A stretch of DNA of 29,698 nt from assembly GCA_902495705.1 (NCBI GenBank), contig CABUXT010000029.1, forward strand, positions 1 to 29,698, in the 5' to 3' direction. This DNA comes from an uncultured cyanobacterium (lineage in GTDB: Bacteria > Cyanobacteriota > Vampirovibrionia > Gastranaerophilales > Gastranaerophilaceae). Both the position numbers and the translations under genes were made by a program. This document shows positions 23,029-29,698 of this stretch, piece by piece. How positions within the stretch are numbered: the stretch's first letter is position 1; each line of letters opens with the position of its first letter. Under the pieces are notes generated by a model, which had not been told where the DNA came from, did no database searches, and saw only the letters and a program-made list of their open reading frames with translations.

Positions 23029-23829
23029 ATGGAGAAGAAAACCTATTTACAAGAATCTGTTAAAAATGGCAGGCTGATAAGGTGGACTATGATGCCTTTG
23101 AAAGTCTATATTGCTCCAATGAAATTTTACTCAAAACAAGGTCAGGATGCTAAATACAGGGCTTATGTAAAACAAGCTTTGGATGAGTGGCACAAGGTTT
23201 CAAACGGCAAAGTTTCATTTGTAATTGTTGATTCTTTGTTACAATCAAATGTTAATATTGATTGGAAAAGGGTTGAAAGAGAGGCTTTGGGTTGTTGCTA
23301 TTTTCAATACAACAGAGCAAACCAATTATACAGCGCAGAAGTCTCTATAGGTCTGACAGAGGGGCTTGTTCATGCTGATTATATGGATGAGGGAGAAGTT
23401 TATCATACGATTTTGCATGAAATAGGGCATGCTGTAGGGTTGGGGCATAGTCCGTTTAAAAAAGATATCATGTATACTCCTCATCAAAAGGGGGTAACGC
23501 ATGTGGGGCAAGGGGACAGATTGTCCGTAAATTGGTTATATACTTTCCCTCAAGGTAAAACTGTAGCTGAAATTGCCTCAAAATATGGGGTAAGCGGAAG
23601 TGATTTGGACGAAGTTGTTGCTAGGATTATTTCTAAACAGGCAAAAACCGAGTTTGAAAAAGTGAAAGATACAGTAAAAGTCGAGCCTTCTCGAAATTTA
23701 TTGGATGAATCTGAAAATATTGCGAATTTGCGTAAGTATCACATGTCGTTGCAGAATATAAAGATTTCAGGTGATTTGACCGAACAAATCCGAAAACATT
23801 ATAGGGATTCTAATATCAAGAAGGATTGA
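23029..23829 (+). CDS. matrixin-like zinc metalloprotease (metzincin)
   Basis: The 266 residues contain the metzincin zinc site HEIGHAVGLGH (130-140) and a Met-turn, IMYTP (Met148), as in M10-type matrixins. The upstream MPLKVYIAP and YRAYVKQALDEWHKVSNGKVSF segments match the fold's first strand and helix. No signal peptide or propeptide cysteine switch is visible, which is unusual for a secreted protease. The C-terminal 90 residues are helical and may be a separate module. The start is uncertain: ATG 23029 has no ribosome site but fits the leaderless pattern, while ATG 23089/23092 follows AAGGTGG but would remove part of the conserved N-terminal strand. The substrate is unknown. Confidence 0.82.
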   Translation: MEKKTYLQESVKNGRLIRWTMMPLKVYIAPMKFYSKQGQDAKYRAYVKQALDEWHKVSNGKVSFVIVDSLLQSNVNIDWKRVEREALGCCYFQYNRANQLYSAEVSIGLTEGLVHADYMDEGEVYHTILHEIGHAVGLGHSPFKKDIMYTPHQKGVTHVGQGDRLSVNWLYTFPQGKTVAEIASKYGVSGSDLDEVVARIISKQAKTEFEKVKDTVKVEPSRNLLDESENIANLRKYHMSLQNIKISGDLTEQIRKHYRDSNIKKD

Positions 23830-23866
23830 TTTTCTATAGAATAAGGTAGCTATACAAAAAGTCTAT

Positions 23867-24146
23867 GTCATTCCGAACTTGTTTCGGAATCTCTAATCTT
23901 TCACATAGGTCATTGTCATTCTGAACTTGATTCAGAATCTTTTTAATAATCAGAATTTATCAATAGTAACGTTTGTTGAATATTTATTATGGAAAAGACC
24001 CTGAAACGAGTTCAGGGTGACATAGATTTTTTTGTTATTTTGTAGGTCGGCTTTACCAAGCCGACAAAATCAAAATTGATAGATTCTGAATAGGATAAAA
24101 TCTAAGCCAAACAAGTTGGCAAGATTTTTAATCCTTTCAGAATGAC
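23867..24146. repeat. repeat cluster between the metalloprotease and accD
   Basis: Elements: 23867-23898, GTCATTCCGAA/TTCGGAATC; 23915-23944, GTCATTCTGAA/TTCAGAATC; 23939-23997, AT-rich module in the opposite orientation to 7769-7826 and 18606-18663; 23997-24021, GACCCTGAA/TTCAGGGTGAC; 24044-24065, GTCGGCTTTACCAAGCCGAC; 24081-24146, long-arm AGATTCTGAATAGGAT type. No gene is seen in 23830-24288. Confidence 0.85.
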
Positions 24147-24204
24147 ATTATTTACTTTGGTTAGTTAGCACTTTCAAAATAAATGTAACAATCTTAACCC
24201 ATTT

Positions 24205-24232
24205 TTGCCAAGATGGATTTTTTGTGTATAAT
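24205..24232 (+). promoter_or_regulatory. sigma-70-type promoter of the acc operon
   Basis: TTGCCA (24205-24210), 16 bp, TATAAT (24227-24232). A single AAATGTAAC half site resembling one HLR1 repeat lies about 20 bp upstream of the -35, but its second repeat is degenerate and mis-spaced. Confidence 0.7.
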
Positions 24233-24288
24233 GGGGTTGTTGATTGGGAATTTATTTTCTTATCAGTAGGGATATAAAGGTAAAATAT

Positions 24289-25152
24289 ATGACAGTTCAA
24301 GATTGGTTTGAAAAGCGTAAAGAAGCTCAAATTCAAAGAAGAGCGCTTGAAGCTAGAGTAGAAATAGAAGCGAATCCGGATTTATGGACAAAATGTGTTC
24401 ACTGTGATGCGCAATTATTGAAAAAAGATATTGAAGATAATCAAATGGTTTGTCCTGTATGTGATTATCACTTTAGAGTTAATGCAAGAACAAGAATTAA
24501 ACAACTTTTTGATGAAGGTTCTTTTGAAGAGTTGTTTACTGATATCAAACCGACTGACCCACTGGAATTTTTTGATACAGAGTCTTACAAGGACAGATTG
24601 GCTGCAGCACAGAAAAAAACAGGGTTAGATGATGCTGTAGTTACAGGTATTGCATCAATTGAAGGACACAAAGTTGCAACCGCAGTTATGGATTTTGACT
24701 TTATGGGCGGTTCAATGGGTTCTGTTGTTGGTGAAAAAGTTACAAGAATTATGGAAAAAGCTATTGAGCAAAGACTTCCTGTATTATGTATCACGTCATC
24801 TGGCGGTGCTCGTATGCAAGAAAGTGCATTGAGCTTAATGCAAATGGCAAAAACTTCTTGTGCTTGTGCAAGACTTGATGAGGCTGGTTTGTTATATATT
24901 AACTTGATTACAGACCCAACATTTGGCGGTGTAACTGCAAGTTTCGGTACTCTTGGCGATATTATTGTTGCTGAACAAGGTGCAAGGGTAGGTTTTGCAG
25001 GACGTCGTGTTATTGAACAGACAATCAGACAAAAGCTGCCGTCTGACTTCCAGACTGCAGAATATTTAATGAAGTATGGTCAAGTTGACGTTGTGTCTTC
25101 TCGTAAAAATTTACGTGCCACATTGTCAAATATTTTGGCTATGCACGAATAA
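24289..25152 (+). CDS. accD: acetyl-CoA carboxylase carboxyltransferase subunit beta
   Basis: AccD with AccA transfers the carboxyl group from biotin to acetyl-CoA, making malonyl-CoA for fatty-acid synthesis. The 287 residues start with the N-terminal zinc ribbon, CVHC (Cys 36/39) and CPVC (Cys 55/58), followed by the crotonase-fold core (GGSMGSVVGEKVTR, then ITSSGGARMQESALSLMQM). The ATG at 24289 is chosen because AAAGG lies before it and the family N terminus fits; a longer frame from 24244 starts only 12 bp after the -10 box. accA follows after 10 bp with its own ribosome site. Confidence 0.97.
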   Translation: MTVQDWFEKRKEAQIQRRALEARVEIEANPDLWTKCVHCDAQLLKKDIEDNQMVCPVCDYHFRVNARTRIKQLFDEGSFEELFTDIKPTDPLEFFDTESYKDRLAAAQKKTGLDDAVVTGIASIEGHKVATAVMDFDFMGGSMGSVVGEKVTRIMEKAIEQRLPVLCITSSGGARMQESALSLMQMAKTSCACARLDEAGLLYINLITDPTFGGVTASFGTLGDIIVAEQGARVGFAGRRVIEQTIRQKLPSDFQTAEYLMKYGQVDVVSSRKNLRATLSNILAMHE

Positions 25153-25162
25153 GGAGTAAGTT

Positions 25163-26119
25163 ATGGCAGCAATTTTGGATTTTGAAAAACCTATTATTGA
25201 AATTCAAGAAAAAATTGAGGAATTGAAAAGAATGAGTTTGGAGTCCGGCATGGATTTAGATAAAGATATAGAAAATTTGGAACAAGAGGCAGAAGATTTT
25301 AAAAAAGAATTGTTTGCAAATCTTGACCCAACACAAAAAATGCAGATTGCACGTCATCCTGAACGTCCAAACTTTATGGATTACGTTAATCACATTTGTA
25401 CAGATTTTATTGAAATGCACGGTGACCGTGTAGGTACTGATGATAGAGCCATTATGGGCGGTTTGGCTAAAATTGATGGCAAACCTGTTATGATTATCGG
25501 TACAATGAAAGGTAAATCTACTAAAGAAAATTTGGAATATAACTTTGGTATGCCACAACCTGAAGGTTACAGAAAGGCTTTGAGACTATTCAAACATGCC
25601 AATAAATTCAATATTCCGATTGTAACAATTATTGATACTCCGGGGGCTTATCCTGGAATTAGCGCAGAAGAACACGCTCAAGGTGCAGCTATTGCAACAA
25701 ACCTTAGAGAAATGCAAAAACTTGGAGTTCCTGTAATTGCGATTATCTCAGGTGAAGGCTGTTCCGGTGGAGCTTTAGGTTTGGCTGTAGCAAATAAGGT
25801 TTATATGCTTGAACACGCATATTATACAGTAATTTCACCGGAAGGTTGTGCATCAATTTTGTGGCGTGATGCATCTAAGAATTTAGAGGCTGCAACAGCT
25901 TTAAAAATCACAGCTCCGCACTTGTTGAAATTTGGAATTATTGACGGTGCTATTAAAGAACCTGTAAGAGGTGCGCACACTGATTATGATGCGATTGCAG
26001 CAGAAATGAAAAAGACTATTTTGAGTGCTTTGGATGATTTGTCAGGCATGGATGCTGAAACTTTGAGAAATCAACGTTATGACAAATTTAGAAAAATGGG
26101 TGCTTTTCTTGAAGGTTAG
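25163..26119 (+). CDS. accA: acetyl-CoA carboxylase carboxyltransferase subunit alpha
   Basis: Partner of AccD in the A2B2 carboxyltransferase. The 318 residues show LDFEKPIIEIQEKIEEL at the N terminus, the crotonase-like core with IIDTPGAYPGISAEEHAQ, then GEGCSGGALGLAVAN and SPEGCASILWRD. AAGGAG lies before the ATG. accD-accA adjacency allows balanced subunit production. The biotin carboxylase and carrier subunits (AccC, AccB) are not in the window. Confidence 0.98.
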   Translation: MAAILDFEKPIIEIQEKIEELKRMSLESGMDLDKDIENLEQEAEDFKKELFANLDPTQKMQIARHPERPNFMDYVNHICTDFIEMHGDRVGTDDRAIMGGLAKIDGKPVMIIGTMKGKSTKENLEYNFGMPQPEGYRKALRLFKHANKFNIPIVTIIDTPGAYPGISAEEHAQGAAIATNLREMQKLGVPVIAIISGEGCSGGALGLAVANKVYMLEHAYYTVISPEGCASILWRDASKNLEAATALKITAPHLLKFGIIDGAIKEPVRGAHTDYDAIAAEMKKTILSALDDLSGMDAETLRNQRYDKFRKMGAFLEG

Positions 26120-26151
26120 TCTTAGAAAATATATGTAGATAAAATGTTGAT

Positions 26152-26181
26152 GTCGGGATGAATTTGTTTGTTTATTCCGAC
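26152..26181 (+). promoter_or_regulatory. intercistronic hairpin between accA and prmA
   Basis: GTCGGGA (26152-26158) pairs with TTCCGAC (26175-26181, one G-T pair) around a 16-nt loop. No T tract follows, so it is more likely a processing or stability element than a terminator. Confidence 0.4.
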
Positions 26182-26202
26182 TCAACTTTATAAGGAATAG
26201 TT

Positions 26203-27123
26203 ATGGATAACAAATATTACGAGTTGAGATTACAAATAAATCCTGATATGGAAGATTTAATTTCTGAAATTTTCTTTGAAAATTTTGACTGCGAAGGTAT
26301 CGTCTTGGCAGAAGAGGCATACAAAGATTTAGAAATGATTTCTACAACCGAAGGCACTTTGAAAATCTTTTTGCGAAACGAATATGGGGACTCTTACGAA
26401 GATTTGAAATACGATGTAGAAAACGTATTGGACTTGCACAGACAAGAGTTTTTGTCTCGCGGTTTGACTGAAGATGAATTAGGTTCATGGGATTTTGAAC
26501 TGGAAGAAAAAGAAACAGAAGATTGGTCTAAAAAATGGAAAGAACAGTGGAGCGTAACTCATGTTACTGATAAAATCGCTGTTGTACCTGATTGGATTGA
26601 GTATCAACCAAAATCTGATGAAGTTATGATTAAACTTGAACCGGGGTGCGCATTTGGTACAGGTACTCACCAAACTACTCAATTATGTATGAAGGCTCTT
26701 GAAAAATATATGAAAAAAGGCGATAGAGTGGCTGATATCGGTATGGGGTCAGGAATTTTGTCTATTTTAGCAAAGAAACTCGGCGCCTCTTATGTTTACG
26801 GTTGTGATAATGATGATACTGTAATTGAAGTTGCCAAAGAAAACGCCAAGAAAAATGGTGTTGAATGTGAGTTCGAGCTTGGTACAGCGGATAAAGTTCA
26901 AGATAAATTTGACTTTGTTTGTGCAAATATTTTACATTTTGTTCTCGCTGAAATTATGGGAGATTTGAAAAATCTTATGAAAACAGGAGCATTGATGTCT
27001 CTTAGCGGAATTTTGGATGAGAAAAAGCAGATGGTTATAGATGCATATCAAAAAGAAGGTTTAGAGTTGGTCGAAGAAATTCCACAAGACCAATGGACTT
27101 CGTTTGTGGTAAAAAGAGTATAG
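26203..27123 (+). CDS. prmA: ribosomal protein L11 methyltransferase
   Basis: PrmA trimethylates ribosomal protein L11 using S-adenosylmethionine. The 306 residues match the family length. The N-terminal substrate-recognition domain ends in an acidic helical stretch with WSKKWKEQW. The catalytic domain has EPGCAFGTGTH (146-156), the SAM-binding loop DIGMGSGILS (178-187), an acidic strand end at YGCDNDD, and ANILH in the motif IV position. AAGGA lies before the ATG. It lies 83 bp after accA and 11 bp before a small membrane protein, so it is probably in one operon running to kdsB. Confidence 0.94.
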   Translation: MDNKYYELRLQINPDMEDLISEIFFENFDCEGIVLAEEAYKDLEMISTTEGTLKIFLRNEYGDSYEDLKYDVENVLDLHRQEFLSRGLTEDELGSWDFELEEKETEDWSKKWKEQWSVTHVTDKIAVVPDWIEYQPKSDEVMIKLEPGCAFGTGTHQTTQLCMKALEKYMKKGDRVADIGMGSGILSILAKKLGASYVYGCDNDDTVIEVAKENAKKNGVECEFELGTADKVQDKFDFVCANILHFVLAEIMGDLKNLMKTGALMSLSGILDEKKQMVIDAYQKEGLELVEEIPQDQWTSFVVKRV

Positions 27124-27134
27124 CGGAGTAAAAT

Positions 27135-27578
27135 ATGTTGGCTGGCATTTTTCTTTTTATTTGGTTTTTAGCATTATTTTTTATATTATTTGTTATAATT
27201 TCTGTTCTTGAAAATTTAGCGAATAAGTATTTTACGTTAAGTTATAATGATGTAAAGCCATTACTCTCAAGCGCTAAAAAATCATTTTTTGTAAATTATG
27301 TTTCAGTTTGTAACCAAACGGATAATATTATAGATAGAAACTTTAATAGTTTTAAAACATTTTATTCCAAGGTGCCTTTTCTATTTAAAGTATATTTAAC
27401 TTCTGATAGTGCTATTTTAACTTTTCTAAATAAGTATGCAGAGGTTTTTAAAAAGGGTGAATGTAAATTCAAAAAACAAGGTTTCTTTTCATATTTTGAA
27501 ATTTTAAAAGACGAGAAGAAGTATAGTATGGAAGTTGGTTTCCATCACAAACAAATTAAAGAATGGATAAATAATTAA
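27135..27578 (+). CDS. 147-aa protein with N-terminal membrane anchor, unknown function
   Basis: I do not recognise this protein. One long hydrophobic segment (about 1-28, AGIFLFIWFLALFFILFVII) is followed by a soluble, Phe- and Lys-rich domain of about 110 residues that contains several aromatic strands. It is an anchored protein or has an uncleaved signal. It lies 11 bp after prmA and 14 bp before kdsB, so it is cotranscribed with both. The base composition is more AT-rich than in the neighbouring enzymes, as expected for a poorly conserved gene. Confidence 0.75.
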   Translation: MLAGIFLFIWFLALFFILFVIISVLENLANKYFTLSYNDVKPLLSSAKKSFFVNYVSVCNQTDNIIDRNFNSFKTFYSKVPFLFKVYLTSDSAILTFLNKYAEVFKKGECKFKKQGFFSYFEILKDEKKYSMEVGFHHKQIKEWINN

Positions 27579-27592
27579 ATAAGGAGAAAATA

Positions 27593-28327
27593 ATGTCAAA
27601 AACTGCGATAATTATACCTGCAAGATACGGTTCATCAAGATTAGAAGGTAAGCCGTTGTTAAAAGTTATGGGAAAATCTGTTATTCATTGGGTTTATGAA
27701 AAAGCTCAACAAGCAAAACTTGCGGATATGATTATTGTTGCAACGGACGACCAAAGAATCTATGACGAAGTAAAATCTTTTGGTGGCGAAGTAGAAATGA
27801 CATCTGTTGAACATAAATGCGGCTCTGACAGAATTATGGAAGTTGTTTCTCGACATCCTGAAATCTCTTATATCTGTAATTTACAAGGGGATGAACCTTT
27901 GATTAAGCCTGAAAGTATTGATGATGTTATTCGTAATGTCAAAGAAGATGATAAGGCTGACATTTCGACTTTAATCAGGGTATTGACAGACGAAGAAGAA
28001 ATTAACAATCCGAATCTTGTCAAGTGTGTAACAGATAGAAATGGCTTTGCATTGTATTTTTCTCGCTCAAAAATTCCTTATGAAAGAAATGCAGGTATCG
28101 CTACTTTTTACGGTCACTTGGGTATCTATGGCTACAAAAGAAAGGCTTTAGAGGCTATGACAACATTAGCTCAAACCCCGCTAGAGCGTACAGAAAGCCT
28201 TGAACAGCTTAGAGCTTTGGAAAACGGAATGAAGATAAAAACTTCTGTTGTGGACTTTGTCCCTGTTGGCATTGATACAAAAGAAGATTTGGAAAAATTC
28301 AGACAAATTTTAGAGTCTAAATTATAG
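27593..28327 (+). CDS. kdsB: 3-deoxy-manno-octulosonate cytidylyltransferase
   Basis: KdsB makes CMP-Kdo, the activated sugar for the inner core of lipopolysaccharide. The 244 residues are typical. Visible motifs are IIPARYGSSRLEGKPL at the N terminus, the metal/nucleotide-binding NLQGDEPLI, and the C-terminal substrate segment ERTESLEQLRALENG. AAGGAG lies before the ATG. Its presence is evidence that the cell has an outer membrane with Kdo-containing lipid A. The CTP it uses would come from PyrG, also in the window. The stop is followed by an AT-rich gap holding the rpaB promoter. Confidence 0.97.
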   Translation: MSKTAIIIPARYGSSRLEGKPLLKVMGKSVIHWVYEKAQQAKLADMIIVATDDQRIYDEVKSFGGEVEMTSVEHKCGSDRIMEVVSRHPEISYICNLQGDEPLIKPESIDDVIRNVKEDDKADISTLIRVLTDEEEINNPNLVKCVTDRNGFALYFSRSKIPYERNAGIATFYGHLGIYGYKRKALEAMTTLAQTPLERTESLEQLRALENGMKIKTSVVDFVPVGIDTKEDLEKFRQILESKL

Positions 28328-28354
28328 AATTTCTCAAACATGTGCTTGCAATTT

Positions 28355-28372
28355 TGTGTAAATTAGTGTAAC
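28355..28372 (-). promoter_or_regulatory. near-match HLR1 site upstream of rpaB
   Basis: On the plus strand TGTAA occurs at 28357 and 28367, exactly 10 bp apart, and TGTTA at 28377 continues the period. Read on the minus strand the 18-bp site is GTTACACT-AA-TTTACACA, with one mismatch to HLR1 in each half. It lies about 45 bp upstream of the -35 of rpaB, suggesting autoregulation. Confidence 0.4.
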
Positions 28373-28414
28373 ATAATGTTATAAAACTATAGAAAAATAA
28401 ATAAATCGTAATAT

Positions 28415-28443
28415 TTTTCAGTGTTTGTGAACTATTGTATAAT
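28415..28443 (+). promoter_or_regulatory. promoter of rpaB
   Basis: TTTTCA (28415-28420), 17 bp, perfect TATAAT (28438-28443), about 26 bp before the ATG with GTAAGGAAAAG as ribosome site. Confidence 0.6.
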
Positions 28444-28469
28444 TTTGTAAAGTAAGTAAGGAAAAGACT

Positions 28470-29219
28470 ATGACAGAAAATATGGAAATGCCAAGTGAGA
28501 CAGAAGACCGTCAACGTATCCTTCTAGCTGATGATGAGGCTAGTATCAGACGTATCTTGGAAACTCGTCTTAAAATGGCAGGTTATGATGTTTACACTGC
28601 ACAAGATGGTGAAGAAGCAGTTGCAGCTTTTAATAAATATAATCCTGATTTAGTGGTATTAGATGTAATGATGCCAAAAATGGACGGTTATGGTGTAACT
28701 CGTGAAATCAGACGTTCTTCAGATGTTCCAATTATTATATTGACAGCATTGGGTGATGTTTCTGAAAGAATTACAGGTTTGGAATTGGGTGCTGATGACT
28801 ATGTTATCAAACCTTTCAGCCCTAAAGAACTTGAGGCAAGGGTTAAAGCTGTATTAAGAAGAACAAATAACCGCGAAATGGTTACTCCTTCAGGCAAAGT
28901 TACTAAAAATGTTATCACAACAGGTAATATCAAAATTGATACAGCTCGTCGTCAAGTTTACAGAAAGAATGAAAGAATCAGATTGACCGGCATGGAATTT
29001 AGTTTGCTTGAATTGTTGGTTAATAATTCAGGTCAAGCTTTCTCAAGAAACGAAATCTTGCAACACGTTTGGGCTTATCCACCGGACCATCGCATTGATA
29101 CAAGGGTTGTTGACGTTCATATTTCAAGATTACGTTCAAAATTGGAAACAGACCCTGCAAATCCTGAGTTGATTTTGACAGCTCGCGGAATCGGTTATAT
29201 GTTCCAAAGAATTAACTAG
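28470..29219 (+). CDS. rpaB: OmpR/PhoB-type response regulator, RpaB ortholog
   Basis: The 249 residues form a receiver domain (17-130) and a winged-helix DNA-binding domain (about 150-248). Phosphorylation residues are visible: D21/D22, phospho-acceptor D65 in VVLDVMMPKMDGYG, T92 and K114. Long stretches are those I recall from cyanobacterial RpaB: DEASIRRILETRL, ITGLELGADDYV, KPFSPKELEAR, IRLTGMEFSLLELLV and DTRVVDVHISRLRSKLE. RpaB in cyanobacteria is phosphorylated by NblS/Hik33 and binds HLR1 sites to control light and redox genes. This lineage is not photosynthetic, so its regulon must differ. No histidine kinase gene is adjacent. The class is certain; orthology is very likely. Confidence 0.95.
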   Translation: MTENMEMPSETEDRQRILLADDEASIRRILETRLKMAGYDVYTAQDGEEAVAAFNKYNPDLVVLDVMMPKMDGYGVTREIRRSSDVPIIILTALGDVSERITGLELGADDYVIKPFSPKELEARVKAVLRRTNNREMVTPSGKVTKNVITTGNIKIDTARRQVYRKNERIRLTGMEFSLLELLVNNSGQAFSRNEILQHVWAYPPDHRIDTRVVDVHISRLRSKLETDPANPELILTARGIGYMFQRIN

Positions 29220-29225
29220 TTTTTC

Positions 29226-29254
29226 AAAGCCCTCTTAAAATGGAGGGCTTTTTC
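29226..29254 (+). terminator. intrinsic terminator of rpaB
   Basis: AAAGCCCTC and GAGGGCTTT form a 9-bp stem around TTAAAATG, followed by TT. Confidence 0.85.
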
Positions 29255-29267
29255 AGTAGGAGTTTTT

Positions 29268-29698
29268 ATGTATAGATTTTTACTTGATTTTTATGAAAAT
29301 ACATTTGGCGAACATCCGATACTTTCGAGTTTCGTCGTATTATATTTTTCTTTTTATATTTGTTTATTCGTATATTTAAGTGTTTCTCAATGGAATCAAC
29401 ATCCTGTTCAGATTAGCTGTTCATTGGGGGCAAATAATTGTGTGGTAAATACTTATTCTTATGAACATTCTTTTTGCTGGGAGTATCTGTTTGATAGTAT
29501 GCTCTCAAAGCACCACCTCAATAGTCCTTATTCAAAAGAATGTACTATACCTAGAGTAAAAACATCCACAAAAAATGATATCAAGTTTACTGATATTGCA
29601 GACGTAAAAGTAAAACAATCAGGCAAAGCAAGTCATGTTAAACTTGTTATGAAGGATAATTCAGAGGTGGATATTTATGATACCGTAACCGCAACTTA
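29268..29698 (+). CDS. membrane-anchored protein of unknown function, cut by the window end
   Basis: The frame opens at ATG 29268 after TAGGAG and remains open for 143 codons to the window edge, so the gene is incomplete. The start reads MYRFLLDFYENTFGEHP. One membrane segment follows (about 18-41, LSSFVVLYFSFYICLFVY). The rest is a polar domain with cysteines at ISCSLGANNCVV, SFCWEY and KECTIP that could form disulfides if it faces the periplasm. No family is recognised. Confidence 0.7.
   Translation, partial: MYRFLLDFYENTFGEHPILSSFVVLYFSFYICLFVYLSVSQWNQHPVQISCSLGANNCVVNTYSYEHSFCWEYLFDSMLSKHHLNSPYSKECTIPRVKTSTKNDIKFTDIADVKVKQSGKASHVKLVMKDNSEVDIYDTVTAT

Noticed and set aside
188..24146. CRISPR array
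   Set aside because: Repeats are scattered, differ in length, occur in both directions and have no regular spacers; no cas genes are present.
24180..24200. HLR1 site upstream of accD
   Set aside because: One AAATGTAAC half is good, but the second half (TCTTAAC) is degenerate and spaced 9 rather than 10 bp.
24244..24288. Longer start for AccD
   Set aside because: It begins 12 bp after the -10 and has no ribosome site; the family N terminus fits the ATG at 24289.
1..29698. tRNA and rRNA genes
   Set aside because: No T-loop GTTCRANYC with matching acceptor stem and no rRNA core segments were noticed in the gaps; a tRNA search program would settle this.

Overview
The window looks like chromosomal DNA from a low-GC, non-photosynthetic relative of the Cyanobacteria, most likely a gut Gastranaerophilales (Vampirovibrionia, formerly Melainabacteria). 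The main evidence is a response regulator at 28470-29219 that reads almost like cyanobacterial RpaB, supported by a SigF/FliA-type group 3 sigma factor, PilT/PilD-type pilus genes and an AT-rich base composition. A complete KdsB (CMP-Kdo synthesis) implies lipopolysaccharide and hence an outer membrane. This assignment rests on recalled family sequences; no search was run.

Layout, left to right: a repeat-rich gap (1-728); ruvA and dnaA on the minus strand; a small cysteine-type phosphatase; prepilin peptidase and a SigF-like sigma factor on the minus strand; gatC and pyrG; a repeat cluster; a GPH/SLC45-type sugar transporter; recF (minus), divergent from a pilT operon with an 83-aa protein and a membrane protein; a repeat cluster; uvrB (minus), divergent from another multi-pass membrane protein; a TadZ/CpaE-like ATPase with a 136-aa partner (minus); a structured non-coding RNA candidate with its own promoter (minus, about 18080-18262); a large repeat cluster; a 719-aa lineage-type protein (minus), divergent from a 57-aa orphan; a repeat cluster; recR and ybaB (minus); a matrixin-like metalloprotease; a repeat cluster; then accD, accA, prmA, a small membrane protein, kdsB, rpaB and a truncated membrane-anchored protein running off the end.

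Functions: replication, repair and recombination (dnaA, ruvA, recF, uvrB, recR, ybaB), fatty-acid initiation (accD-accA), nucleotide and tRNA metabolism (pyrG, gatC), envelope (kdsB), type IV/Tad-type pilus functions (PilD-like, PilT, TadZ-like) and regulation (SigF-like, RpaB).

The most interesting signals are regulatory or structural. (1) A perfect HLR1-type direct repeat (the RpaB binding motif of cyanobacteria) lies between the 719-aa gene and the 57-aa gene, and a near-match lies upstream of rpaB. (2) A roughly 175-nt RNA candidate has a near-consensus promoter, paired 5' and 3' ends and a U-rich 3' end, and could be a 6S RNA. (3) More than 30 short hairpin repeats in 3'-side intergenic regions show compensatory arm changes, are assembled as mosaics and have one AT-rich module in both orientations. 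(4) dnaA, recF, uvrB and the matrixin gene all show TANAAT, exactly 6 nt, then ATG with no Shine-Dalgarno, which suggests leaderless mRNAs.
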